DNA of 64,000 bases, taken from positions 1 to 64,000 of the forward strand of contig BLLK01000075.1 in the NCBI GenBank assembly GCA_021927905.1, in the 5' to 3' direction. A program made the translations under genes and the position numbers. Positions 13,333-24,292 of the stretch are shown here, in pieces (positions within the stretch are counted from its first letter, which is position 1; the number at the start of each line of letters is the position of its first letter). This DNA comes from Chaetoceros tenuissimus. Its lineage: Eukaryota > Bacillariophyta > Thalassiosirophyceae > Chaetocerotales > Chaetocerotaceae. Under the pieces are notes generated by a model that did not search any database, was not told where the DNA came from, and saw only the letters and a list, made by a program, of their open reading frames with translations.

Positions 13333-14211
13333 TTACTCTTCTGTATTACCTTCAGTCTCATAAAGCGCACTGTGCATATAGTCCCAGTCACCTTGCTCCA
13401 CAGGATCAAGCATCATGTGAAAGAATGCCCTCATGTATAGATCAAAAAACTGATTTTCTTTAAGTTTTTTGTGAAAATCAAGTTTGTATGTTGCAATGAA
13501 GTTGTCCATCTCTTTGATGAGTTTTTTTAAGTCATCAGGATGGATGTAGGAGAAGGTTTTCTCCAAAGCGTTCCAGTTTCCTTCGACAAGGCTTCTTCTT
13601 TTGGAGCAAGTATAATAGAGTACAATGATCTCGTGTAGTGTCAACCCTTTACTGAGAACGTAGCGTTCTGGATTACTTTCAAAAGACTCGTATGACTTAC
13701 TATCCTCATCGAGGTTGAAAATAAGGAAGTTTTGGAGACGTTTGTTATTATTAGCCTTCATTTCCGCATTTAAAGCAGATCTAAAACATTGATGCTCTAA
13801 TTCCAAAAAGTCCAAGGAAAGAACTTTAGTGAATTGGGATGGATCAAGGACAGTGGTACGGTGAAGCATATTACGACTGAATAGAGGATGGTGGCCCTTA
13901 GTAAAGGTTGCATCAACCGAGATGCGTGACTCAATGTTAGCGAAATGGAGTCTCAGTTTTGCGATACAGTTATGGACAGTATCAGACCGAAACTGAGTCA
14001 ATAGTGGTAAAGAACCTTGCTTAAAATCAGTATTCCAGGAAGATGAAATGAGGTCGACAATTTGGTTTCTGATCAGAGTGTCATATTCCTCTTGCTCATT
14101 AGGACGATCGTCGACAGCAAGAAACACGTGATGATGAAGGTACTCTCCATTGTTGTTGGTCGCAGTAATCACAGGGTCGATGTAGTCAGTAATCTTTTGT
14201 TTTTTATTCAT
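13333..14211 (-). CDS. Transposon cargo protein, unknown function (292 aa)
   Basis: Single open frame starting MNKKQKITDY, with its stop 134 bases from the stop of the convergent SWIM gene. It is soluble, acidic at the C terminus and without signal peptide, membrane helix or zinc motif. A segment ISVDATFTKGHHPLF loosely recalls the first catalytic region of some DDE transposases, but no supporting second and third acidic motifs are evident. The composition is protein-like and the frame is intact, so it is probably expressed. I do not recognise the family. Its position inside the inverted repeats makes it cargo or an accessory mobility factor. Confidence 0.65.
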   Translation of the reverse strand: MNKKQKITDYIDPVITATNNNGEYLHHHVFLAVDDRPNEQEEYDTLIRNQIVDLISSSWNTDFKQGSLPLLTQFRSDTVHNCIAKLRLHFANIESRISVDATFTKGHHPLFSRNMLHRTTVLDPSQFTKVLSLDFLELEHQCFRSALNAEMKANNNKRLQNFLIFNLDEDSKSYESFESNPERYVLSKGLTLHEIIVLYYTCSKRRSLVEGNWNALEKTFSYIHPDDLKKLIKEMDNFIATYKLDFHKKLKENQFFDLYMRAFFHMMLDPVEQGDWDYMHSALYETEGNTEE

Positions 14212-14634
14212 GATGATTGTATTATGGAACTGTGGAATGAACTATTTCTGTTTGTAGAAGAACATAACTGTGTAGAAGCGCAGGCATGTTCTTTCGGTTA
14301 AAACAGGATTGTAAATATAAGACTTGAATCATATAAATTTTGGTAATTTTCTATTCATTTAATTGATAGACTGGATAATTTTAACAAGATATAGAAAATT
14401 CAACGCTCGAAGGCTAAACTAATTGTATTTTTTTCTGATTCAATAAAATTAGTCGTTGTTTTTTTTAACCCTACTGGTGCGGGAGATAATCAATGGTTCA
14501 GAGATTGTCTCTCTATGAAATGAGCAGTGTAAACACTATGAACTTCAACTAGAAGTGGTTGATAAAAACAATAGAGTTTTTCGGAATGTGTAAATTTATG
14601 TATTTAGATGGATCCATACAAATATGAATCGAAG
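14212..14634. other. Spacer between the two minus-strand cargo genes
   Basis: About 420 bases of AT-rich sequence upstream of the 292-aa gene and downstream of the three-exon gene. It should contain a terminator and a promoter, but no site can be pinned down. No gene is seen. Confidence 0.6.
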
Positions 14635-16452
14635 TTATTTCTTTCTTTTTTTTTTTAATGCGTCTAATGATGGTGTCTCAGACATTATATCAAACTGCAG
14701 AACGACTTTGATTAAAGCATCTTCAACTGGATGAAAAAACGGAAGCGTCTCTTTCGTATCTCTGGTTCTTTCATCTTTGATCTTCACAGCCTTCCTGAAA
14801 GTATATATTGACTCACGAATGTCGTTGAATACTGGAGGACGAGATGCTAGTCTATCAACAATACAATTCATTGGACGCTTTTGGTCACTTTTTTCATCAA
14901 AGTTTGGATATTTATCCAAAAACTCATTATTAGATGTGTCGAAAACAGTCTTTGCATAGTATAAAATCCGCCGGTTGAATGCTATGTAAAAAGAGTCTAT
15001 TTCTTTTTGAAGATCTAAGTATTTCTGTTGGTCGGATGAAGAAAAGTTAGGTGGGGGAACAGGCAGTATTTTGATCTTTGATTTGGTAGTTTCGTCGGGT
15101 TTCTTCGGGTTTGTGTCTTGGCTGTCGGTAGAGTTGACTGTTGAAACAAGCTGTCCTTGATTTTCAATTTGTTCTTTGGTTCCTCTGTAACCTTCAAGAT
15201 AGAACTGTCTATGGAATTCATATACTACCCACCATTCGTAAGGGGATGAGAGGGGAAAATCAGGACCTAGAACTTTACCAATTAAATCTAGGTTTTCTTC
15301 TTGACGAGTGAATTTGTAAAGGGTAATTACTGCGGCCATACAATTTACTATACGTTGATTGTAATGTTTCCATTTACGGGCAGGACGATATGTCGGAAAT
15401 GTTTCTGGGATTAGGATTTGTTCAAGATATGGGAACAGATTGGTCTTGATGAATTCCGTCAGAACACCTTTATCATTAGTAAGGGCTTCTATTCCTATTC
15501 CATTGAGAACAATGGGCTTCTTGAATTGATCATCCAAATCGTATTTACAATTGTCGGTGGATTGATCAAAAGTAGGTGTTCCTGTTTGGGATTGTTGATG
15601 AATCAAGAACAACTCTACTTCTTTGGAGACGTTGTCTTTCAATTGTTTCAATTGAGAATACTAGAAAATTGCAGTGATTAGATATTTTTACAGTATGAAA
15701 AATATATTAGATTTGAAACTTACATTCATCAATATTTGAGAGCAAATCAAGGCGGTGTTGGACTTGATTAGATGTTCAATGAAAGGTTTAAAGGGTTTGA
15801 TCGTATATTTGGAATCGAGAACATGCAGTAAAGATGAAAATACTTCTCTTTCAATTTGAGTCAAGATTTGATCTCTATTGAGAAACATTTCTTTCGTATT
15901 TTCATCTATAGATGAACGGATTGTATTTACTAAAGCATTGTGAGACGAAACTTGCTCTGTTTCGGTAACTTGCTCTGTTTCGGTAACGTTCTCGTCACTT
16001 TTTTCTCTGGACGGTGAATCTAGAACATTCGCTTTACGACCCAGTTGAGTATTATTCGGGTAGCTCATTACAAAACTGTCAAACTGTTCAGAAATAGACA
16101 GGCGGATCTTATTCATGACGGATTTCGCATAAAATTCACGTTCTTCAGATTCCTGAGACCCTGTTTTGTCTAGAAAACAAAAGTATTAGAAAATAATGAT
16201 CAGTGATTGCGATAAAGACAATATCCTATAAAATGATTTACCTTTTTCAGGAAGGATGCACTGGTATGGTCGAATAACGTTATGATCGATTGTAAGAAAT
16301 GCAGCATATACTTTTGAGATCGCGGAATTTGTGTCTGTATCTTCTGGGATAAACTCCTTATGATTGTCGGAGCGCAACTCGGTCATAAACGGCAAAGAGA
16401 TGGGTGAGTTATGGTCAGAATTCATGCTTCTAATGTTATTTGATGTATTCAT
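14635..16452 (-). CDS. Transposon cargo protein, three exons, unknown function (about 560 aa)
   Basis: Exons are 16452-16242, 16169-15724 and 15660-14635. Both introns are short (72 and 63 bp) with GTAAAT...CTAG and GTAAGT...CTAG borders, and all joins keep frame (PEK|DKTG and LMN|YSQLK). The product is hydrophilic, starts MNTSNNIRSMNSDH and contains a repeated TETEQV segment. It has a Trp/Tyr-rich middle (KWKHYNQRIVNCMAAVITLY and PYEWWVVYEFHRQFYLEGY) and ends in a Lys/Arg-rich tail (KKKRKK) that could serve as a nuclear signal. No known domain is recognised. It lies entirely within the inverted repeats, its start about 150 bases from the right end, so it travels with the element. Confidence 0.7.
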
Positions 16453-16602
16453 AATTATTATTGTAAATTATGGTTTAGGTAGCACGTAGTAAACTTACTG
16501 ATCTCTATGTTTTCGAGTATCGACTGAAAGAGGCGGTAAAAAGTTGAAAAGTTGGCGGGCTCAAATTCAACTGGGACTGATTCATATTTCCTTCCGTGAT
16601 GA

Positions 16603-16634
16603 GTTGGGGGATCCAGCAATATTTACTAGGTTCT
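16603..16634 (-). repeat. Right terminal inverted repeat of the transposon
   Basis: Reads GTTGGGGGATCCAGC on the + strand and ends ACTAGGTTCT. It is the reverse complement of 9601-9632 with three mismatches. It is followed without gap by the 38-bp minisatellite unit. Confidence 0.9.
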
Positions 16635-16672
16635 CCTAACCCTAATCCCTAGCTACATAGTTGAAGACGGGA
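16635..16672. repeat. Minisatellite unit on the right flank of the transposon
   Basis: One 38-bp unit starting CCTAACCCTAATCCC. Its first 32 bases match 9569-9600 with one difference, including the ACATAGTTGAAG variant absent from the other two left units. This makes it the direct-repeat partner of the left flank. Confidence 0.9.
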
Positions 16673-16830
16673 CTTAGGCCCCTCATTGCCTTTGGGGGCT
16701 TTTAAGGACTATTTTACAATCTATGAATCCATCGTCATTGGATTGAAAATACGACGAAATAGTCTTCTCGAAATTTGTCTCACAAACAAGTTTATCTTCA
16801 TAAACAATATCAATAAAATGTTTAATTCAT

Positions 16831-19167
16831 TTATGCTACTTCTGCATTCGCTAATCCAGATTTTGCTTTGCACTCTCCAGCGCTAGTCATGAACGGAATA
16901 CCCTTGTAAGTAGCAACACCGTCGTCATTCGTCTTTAAATCAGGAAAAACTGCATCCAAAATCTTCTTCTTTCCAATTTGATTTTCAGTTGCTGGCTCAC
17001 CATCATATCCATCAACTACAATTCGCTCTCCAATCTTTGCATCTGCTGGTGGCTCAACGAATTCCGTTGTATCCCCATTCGAAGCGCAAAGTACCATACC
17101 ATGCGATGGAAATCCTACCAATTTTCTTGATTTTAAATTTGTCAATACCAAAACCCGTTGCCCTTCTAAGTCTTCGAGCTTGTAATGATCCCGTAACCCC
17201 GAAGCAATTTGTCTAGGACCCGACTCTTCACCAATATCAATCTCCTCGCAAAACAATTTATCAGCCTCTTCGTGCTCCCATGCTTTTGTAATAACTCCGA
17301 CACGAATATCCAATCTACCTACGTCCTTCTCCAAAGGAACATTGTTCTGCTGCTTCTTTGGTTGCTGTTTCTGCTTTTGTTTCTGCTGCTTTTGCTTTTG
17401 TTGTTGTTTCTCCGCCTCTTCCCCTGGAACTTCAAATCTATGTAAAACAATTTGAGGTGCATCCATCTTCGTTCCCGAAACAAGTGGCCATGACTCTAAA
17501 TGCGCGAAAGTTCGCTCATCAGCAGGCACAGTCAATTGATCTAATATCTTGTTTGCAGAATCTGGAATAAGCGGTTGATACAAGATTCCGACATGACGCA
17601 AAGTCTCCATGAGCACATACAAAACAGTCGACATACGTTCCGGATCCGTTTTTTTCAAAGCCCAAGGCGCTTGAACATCAATATATTTGTTAGCATCCTT
17701 GACAAGATTAATCATGGTAGTAGCATACTGACTAATGGCTTGGTTAGCAATGTGTCCAGCAGCAATATCTCTGACAGACTTTGCATTTTCCAACATTTCA
17801 ACATCTTCGGGTAAGAATTCACCTGGAGTCGGTATCGATTGATCGCAATTCTTATAGACAAGTGTGCAAACACGATGAGCAAGGTTACCAAGTTCATTTG
17901 CGAGATTCGCATTGCATCTATAAACAAAGTTCAGATCGGAAAAGTCACCATCATTTCCAAAAGGCACTTCGGACATGAGAAAGAATCTAGTCGCATCAAC
18001 TCCGTATTTATCTACAAGTTCCACAGGATCAATAACATTCCCTAGCGATTTGGAAATCTTTTCTCCATCCTTGGTCCACCAACCATGTGCATACACACGC
18101 TTTGGAAGAGGCAAATCAGCTGCAAGCAAGAATGCAGGCCAATAGACAGCATGAAATCTAAGAATATCTTTTCCAACGACATGTAGAGCAGCCGGCCAAA
18201 ACTTTTCATAATCTTCTGAATTGTCTGAACCATATCCAAGCGCCGACATGTAATTTGCAAGCGCATCAATCCATACATACATGATATGATCTTCATCATC
18301 TGGAACAGGAACTCCCCATTTGAAACTAGTTCTTGAAACAGACAAATCACGTAAACCTCCCGAAACAAACGATTTGACTTCATTCAATCTCGATTTCGGC
18401 GCAATCATTTCCGGATATTCTTCATACATTTTCAATAATGGTTCTTCCATCGCTGACAATTTGAAAAAGTATGATTCTTCCTTTGCTACCCATTCCACTT
18501 CAGCTCCAGTGGGTGCTTTTCCATCAACAAGTTCGGATTCATTGTAAAAGCATTCGTCTCTGACGGAATACCATCCCGAGTATGTTCCTTTGTAAATGTA
18601 TCCCTTTTTGGTGAGTACTTTCCAAAGTTGCTATGATTAAAATAAGTCAGTACAATGAATAAAGACGACGATGTAATATCTCCTTTCACTCTTTCCATTT
18701 CTTGTTCTTACCTTGACAGACTCTTTATGTGCCTCATCGGTAGTCCTTACAAAGTAATCATTACTAATATTCATGACACCCAATAAATCTCTAAAACTCT
18801 GAGAAACTTCATTGACAAAATCTTGACATTCCATTCCTTTCTTGGCAGCAGACTGTTCCACCTTTTGTCCATGTTCATCAGTACCCGTCAAGAAGAAAAC
18901 ATCTCTTCCACTCAATCTCATGAATCTAGCAATGACATCACATGCTGTAGATGTATATGCGTGACCAATGTGTGGTTTATCGTTTACGTAATAGATTGGA
19001 GTTGTGATTTGAAAAGGACGTTCTCCATCATCGAATGCAGTCGAAGGTGTCGATGAGAAAAGAGAAGAAGAAGAAGTGATGGTCTTTCGTTGGAAAGAAG
19101 GAGTAAAGGCAGAAGAAGGAGACAGAGATGTCCATGCCAATAGACACGATACGATTGGAAACTTCAT
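16831..19167 (-). CDS. Methionyl-tRNA synthetase, plastid-type precursor
   Basis: Charges tRNA-Met with methionine. Exons are 19167-18712 and 18630-16831, joined SVK|QLWK across an 81-bp GTAAGA...ATAG intron, giving about 751 residues. Residues 1-22 form a signal peptide ending SPSSAFTP, the diatom plastid motif. A Ser-rich transit region follows. The Rossmann fold carries HIGH at 66-69 (PHIGHAYT) and KISKS at about 343-347. A Gln/Lys-rich linker near 560-580 leads to a C-terminal EMAPII/Arc1-type OB fold (about 590-700) that binds tRNA. Plastid targeting is inferred from the presequence; dual mitochondrial use is possible. Long, intact and confidently assigned. Confidence 0.95.
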
Positions 19168-19506
19168 TGTTAATGTAATGTAATGAGAAGAAAGTAGCTA
19201 TAGAAGAACGCTAACAGTATCTCTCTATTTGATTGCATCAATGAGTAAGAAAGATAGATGTGTTGTCGTAACAAATAACAAAAGATCGCTTTTTGTGCGT
19301 CACCCATCTTTCGTGGTGGTGAAACAGAGATGATAACCTATATCATTTGTTACTATTCTAATTTATGTCTTAGTAAGAGAGTCATAATGCTCCGAACTCG
19401 CTTGCTCCGGACAAGCAGCAACGTTGGAACAAGAAATGTTGCATAGGTATATGTGTTTATGAAGACAAGAATTCATACTATACAAAAACAGAGAGTTTAG
19501 TTAAGA

Positions 19507-20415
19507 ATGCCTCGACCTGATATGAGAAAGCAGCAACTGGAAACAGAGAAAAAGAAGAGAAGCACGACGACTGGAAATTCGACACAAGATGAAGAAGCAA
19601 AGAACAGCAATGTTCCTCCTCCTGTTGACGATAACAAGAAGAAGAACAAGTCAAAGAATAAAACGAAAAAGAGTAATGCAATGGCTTCGATAGAAATGAA
19701 GCAAATGAATCAAGCAAATTCGACTCTTGTAGCTTCATCGTCTGCTAATAGTACGACAACAACAACAAACTCATCGTCGACTTCTTCTTCTTCGGAGGAG
19801 ACAATCTTTTCAAAGGCCATCAAAGGATTCACTTTCTTTAAACAAAAGAATTTGGAGAGTCAAGAGGATCAAGATACTGGTAATGATAATAGCAAAAGCA
19901 GTAACAACAAGTCGATACGAGGACAGACGAGTCCTTCTCAAGCACCGACTATCATGATTCATAACAACAACGACTATAGCAGCAATAGTAATCTACAGCA
20001 GACGATACCCAACTGTACATCGAGCTACATATCATGCTACTCACAAACACATCCAGCATTCACTATAGCAATCATCAACACAGTCTTTTTATATCTATAT
20101 TATATATTCTGCTCCAAACGAAAATATTCTAGAAAATGGAGACCACATAATAAAACTAGAGATGCAAGAGGACAATACTCGGCTGTACAAGTATATGATA
20201 CACTATTGGATGATTTTGATGATGGACAATTCTCTGTGAGTAGCTCAGTATATGATGATGGGGATGATAGTTCGGAAAGTATTGGGAGTGTCATTAGTCA
20301 ATGGTCCGATATTGGAAATGCTAGTAGAGGTGGGAGAAGTAAAAGTGGAGCAAGGAGTGTGGAAATGACAATCATGGGTGATGATCACTTGGCCATGGAA
20401 GAAATGAATGGATAA
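19507..20415 (+). CDS. Low-complexity single-pass membrane protein, unknown (302 aa)
   Basis: Starts MPRPDMRKQQLETEKKKR, 339 bases from the divergent MetRS start, so the two may share a promoter region. Residues 1-175 are hydrophilic and rich in Lys, Asn, Ser and Thr, with homopolymer-like Thr and Ser runs. One hydrophobic helix follows at about 182-200 (FTIAIINTVFLYLYYIFC), bounded by Lys/Arg. The C-terminal 100 residues are acidic and Ser-rich. There is no N-terminal signal peptide, so it would be a signal-anchor or internally anchored protein. No family is recognised. Codon use looks real, but experimental support is absent. Confidence 0.6.
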   Translation: MPRPDMRKQQLETEKKKRSTTTGNSTQDEEAKNSNVPPPVDDNKKKNKSKNKTKKSNAMASIEMKQMNQANSTLVASSSANSTTTTTNSSSTSSSSEETIFSKAIKGFTFFKQKNLESQEDQDTGNDNSKSSNNKSIRGQTSPSQAPTIMIHNNNDYSSNSNLQQTIPNCTSSYISCYSQTHPAFTIAIINTVFLYLYYIFCSKRKYSRKWRPHNKTRDARGQYSAVQVYDTLLDDFDDGQFSVSSSVYDDGDDSSESIGSVISQWSDIGNASRGGRSKSGARSVEMTIMGDDHLAMEEMNG

Positions 20416-20926
20416 TACTTGGTTAAAAATAGGATATTTGTGATTTACATTGGTTTAATTTTGGCAAAGTTTCTTGAATCAAAAGATAGAGAATTATGAC
20501 TTGTACTTTTTTATAATTACATCAACTTTTACCCTTGTGCCATCTTTGCTATTACAGACGAGATTGAAGCTCGCTCAAATATGGGAGTTGGAAGATAAGC
20601 GAATTTCTTATCTTTCATGACAAATCGCATCAACCTTTCAAGCGATGTTCATGTCATTCATGCCAAGTATGGTAGTCTCTCTGACACTTGCGTTTGCAAC
20701 ATTCATCTGGAACTGGAATCCATTTTGGAATGCAAATCTATTTTGCAAATCTATTTTGCATCATGCTCATTATTCCAACTTTGCAATTCGGAAAAATTCT
20801 TTGTGCGATCCTTAGGAGCATCTATTATGCCCGTAAAGTCTTGGCCATTTGTCCCATTTACAAAATGAGTTTGTTCTATTTCTGCCAATCCATCAAAGGT
20901 TTCAATTTATCTCCGATGGGTAGCTA
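20416..20926. other. Unassigned stretch
   Basis: About 510 bases downstream of the membrane-protein gene. Two overlapping short frames (from 20617 and 20688) contain a repeated CAAATCTATTTTG segment near 20735-20760 and no recognisable motif. They could belong to upstream exons of the next candidate, but no join was convincing. Confidence 0.4.
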
Positions 20927-21816
20927 ATGTACTTGAACATGACATTCGATGACGTTTCTGGATCTCAACTGAGTGTAATGGAACATAAAAAAACCAGCAA
21001 AGATCAGTGTCTAAGTTTGGTTTCTTCCATTACTTCAGATCCCACTTTCATTGCAAATCTCAGTGGTTTCAGTTCAGTACAATCAGTTCTTCAGTCACAA
21101 TCATATGTTCAACCGTTGTTGTTTTTCTGTTAGCTGTTTTGGAGTACATATTCTTGGTCAAACGGACTTCTCAACGCGACAACTACAAAATCCATCAAGG
21201 AGGAAACAAATGGCTCAGTCATTGGTACAAACGTCGATACAGTTATATTTTTCTATCAGTTCGATCAGAAGAATATGAATCTCATCACTAGTGCACTCCA
21301 CAAAAGTTTAAAGGTCATTTTTTTGTAATATGCAAATCAGTTGTACGTATCTTTGATATCTTTTTGAAACTTTCAGGAAAATGCAAAGGATAGGAAGGCT
21401 TCTCAGACGATCAAGAAGGTCTTCAGCACCGACGAGCGAGCATTGTAAGCAAATCATTTCATCCTAACAGCTTTATACAAAAAGCATGCAGTCCTTTCGG
21501 AAGTAATTGCACTTGAGCCTTCCCTTCCTCACTTTTCAACATCGTGTTGAATGTGGAATGGAGGAAAATAGGAATACAAGAAGCCTTCTCAAAGATCCCA
21601 ACAATTTAGTCAAAAATAATCTAAGTTCCTAGAATAGACAAGGATAAAGATAATTTTTTCCAGAATTGAAGCTGCACGTCTCAAAGAGCGACAAAGGTGA
21701 GAAGCCTACAGATTCTCTCACATGCAGTCTCTATTATCTCTATCACATAACCTTGATAGCAAGATAGATCCAATCACCTTGAACAATTTCTAATGCAAAA
21801 ACACTATGGGATCTGA
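20927..21816 (+). CDS. Candidate multi-exon gene or decayed gene upstream of a cyclase
   Basis: The frame from 20927 is protein-like but holds one in-frame TAG at about 21131-21133. After it, the same frame runs to a GT donor at 21314. Two small exons fit in phase: 21377-21444 (reads ENAKDRKASQTIKKVF) and 21664-21696 (IEAARLKERQ). A last exon 21768-21816 ends in TGA. That last exon overlaps the ATG of the cyclase gene at 21806 in another frame. The three internal introns have plausible borders and keep phase, which is hard to get by chance. I do not recognise the product. The TAG suggests decay, an unseen intron, or a later true start such as Met at 21275. Confidence 0.35.
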
Positions 21817-24043
21817 AGAAGAAAATACTCATCATCCATTTGATTCTATTCTTCAAGAAAGCAGACATCTCTTTGAAAAGGCAGACGAGAGTTTACAACC
21901 AGATAGCCTAGGCTCTCCTACACTCACCTTTTCTCGTCGAGGTTCGACTGCATCTACAACAAGTACTGACTTCTCTCTCCGTAGTGCATCTATCTTGCAA
22001 AAGAGGGAGAATAAGGGCTCTCGTTACGTCAATCGGCCATCTGCATTGACCCAAACAGAGCTTGATTGCATTCATCAAGTCAACCGAAAGTTCAGTAGGA
22101 GCGAACCCCTCTTGCAGAGATTAAGTAGTGATAGATGCGTTGCAAGTGTTGCCAAAACACCTTTTCGTAGGAATAATGTATCATTTGGTAAAGTGATGGC
22201 CGATACTACAAGTGAATTGTCTACCTCTGAAATCTGGGAAAACAAGGGCAAAATGAGCTCATTTGGTAACATCACAGTCGATACAAGCAGTGACTTGTTT
22301 GCCTCTGAGATCTGGGGCTCTGAGATCTTAGAAAAGGGCAAAAGAAGTTCAATTTCTTCTAATTCCTCTGCCGACAGTGAGTTCATTCTTCCTCTTGGAA
22401 GGTGGAAGAATAGCAGTGCAAGAAGAAACAGTGAAAGAATAAACTTCAAATTGTCATCCGATCAGAGAAGAAATAGTTGCAAGAGCTTCAATTCTTCTTG
22501 TTCTTCTTTAGGCGTAATGCCCGAGTCCATCTTATCTGAGATGAGAACTAATATTTCTTCAAAAGAAAATCAATCCTTTGAAAAATCGAAATTTGACATT
22601 GCTGTTAATGAGTCCATCACTTCTTTGGAGAAAGCTAAAAAAATTATCAAGAGACAAAGAGCCGTGTCTACCCTTGTCGATAGACTTTTGCTAGCCGAGA
22701 GCGAAGATGAATGCTATGATATTGTACAAGGTGTTATGGCTTCCCTCTTCTCTGTGGACAAATGTGAATTTGCTTTAATGTATGATTGTGATCATTACTT
22801 GATTTATCAAACAAAAGACAATGATGCCTCTTTGGATGCTCCGGATCTATTTCCTTTTCATGATAGCCTCGTGGAGGAATGCTCGATCAGGAACTCGATC
22901 TATTGCTCTGATACCACTTTTAGACATGGACCAGAGTATCAAAGATTCACTGAAGCTAATCTACACACTGTACTGATTGTTCCAATCATGGTCGGTGCTC
23001 ACAAATTCGCAGGATCGATGACTATAGCGCTTGAGAAGATTGATGCTCTCACAGGCATGGATATAATGCTTATAGAGGATATTGCAATCAGCTTGGGTAT
23101 CCAACTTTTCAACAAAAGACTACAGAGTGAACAAGAAACTGCTTACAATGAATCACGGGAACTGCTAGAGTCAATTATTCCTGTTCAGGTATTGGAAAAG
23201 GTTGAAGATAAGCTGTTCATGAATAAGGATGAATTTGATGGTTCGAACCAAGAAATTCATTTCAATGCAATGGAAAACATGGGAATTCTAGAACGAATCA
23301 TCCTCAAGAATAACACTTCCACAATTCATACTCTCGGAAAGAAGCATCTTGTGCCTCAGCATTCTTCTCCCGAAAGTCAAGTTCTCTACGCCGAAAATGA
23401 GTCAAATGTGTCTATCATTTTCGCAGATATTGTAAGTCCACTCTTTTTGAGAATGAACTCACCTTGTCTTGAATCGACACTGACATACAATTTCTTTTAT
23501 AAATCTCTTTAGGTTGGTTTCTCAAAAATAGCATGTAAAATGCATCCAATACAAGTAATGCAACTATTGCAAGATATCTATGCAAGATTTGACTCGCTTT
23601 GTCAAAAACATGGAGTGAGGAAACTCGAAACCATTGGAGATGCATATATTGTGAGTGGCGGCCTATTGGATGAATCAAATGACATTGATGATGGAAAAGA
23701 TGCAGCTAAAAGATGTCTAGCAATGGCTCAAGATATGGTTCGTGAAGCTCAAAATGTATATGCGCCTACAGAACCTCCTGAGAGAGTACGAATTCGTGTA
23801 GGTATTCATGTGGGTAACCTTTCCTACGGCGTTCTTGGTCAGAATGTTCCAAAGTTTTCAGTCTATGGAGATGCGGTGAACATTGCAGCAAGAATGGAAC
23901 AAACTGCTCCTATAAACAAAGTCCATGTTTCAGAAGCTTTTCATGATCTTGTTGAAAATACTGACGTTCAATGGGAAAATAAGAAGATAACGCATATCAA
24001 GAATATTGGGGAACAAATGACTTGGACGCTGAATCCGATGTAG
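21806..24043 (+). CDS. GAF-domain nucleotide cyclase (class III, guanylate-type residues)
   Basis: Exons are 21806-23431 and 23513-24043, joined FADI|VGFS across an 81-bp GTAAGT...TTTAG intron, giving 718 residues. It makes a cyclic nucleotide from NTP. A Ser-rich N-terminal tail (1-270) precedes a GAF sensor domain (about 290-440), a linker with IIPVQVLEKVEDK, and a catalytic domain. The metal ligands are Asp in FADIVGF and Asp585 in ETIGDAY. The transition-state pair is Asn and Arg in NIAARME. The base-selecting position is Glu (KLETIGD) with Ser in FSVYGD, which resembles guanylate (Glu/Cys) rather than adenylate (Lys/Asp) cyclases. There is no membrane helix, so it is soluble. Two paralogs lie at 40.9-46.4 kb. 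Confidence 0.9.
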
Positions 24044-24292
24044 ACTACAAGTAAGACTTAGAAAGTAGAGGTATAGGATTTGAATAATCATTTTAGAAGC
24101 ATGAGGAAAACAATCAGCAATTCAGATAAAAATATAAGATGTATTATACATACATTTCTAATTCAAAGCATCACTTTCTTGGCCTGATCTTGGGTTCTCA
24201 GCCACAGCATTCTTTGCTTCGTTCGCCTCGCAATTTGAAGTTGGCGCTTTTTGTTGTCTGTTTTGTGCATCTTTTACCTCGATATCATTTTT

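Larger units (their letters stand above)
9601..16634. mobile_element. 7,034-bp TIR DNA transposon with SWIM transposase-like gene and two cargo genes
   Basis: The left end 9601-9632 and the right end 16603-16634 are inverted repeats of 32 bp, identical at 29 positions, with the core AACCTAGTAAA and TTGCTGGATC. Directly outside lie 9569-9600 and 16635-16666, a direct repeat identical at 31 of 32 bases. Inside are one spliced + strand gene with a MULE/FAR1-type SWIM zinc finger and two minus-strand genes of unknown function (one of three exons). All three reading frames are open, so the element may be young. A Mutator-like (MULE) superfamily is suggested by the SWIM finger. The 32-bp flanking repeat is far longer than the 8-11 bp target duplication usual for MULEs. 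Confidence 0.85.
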
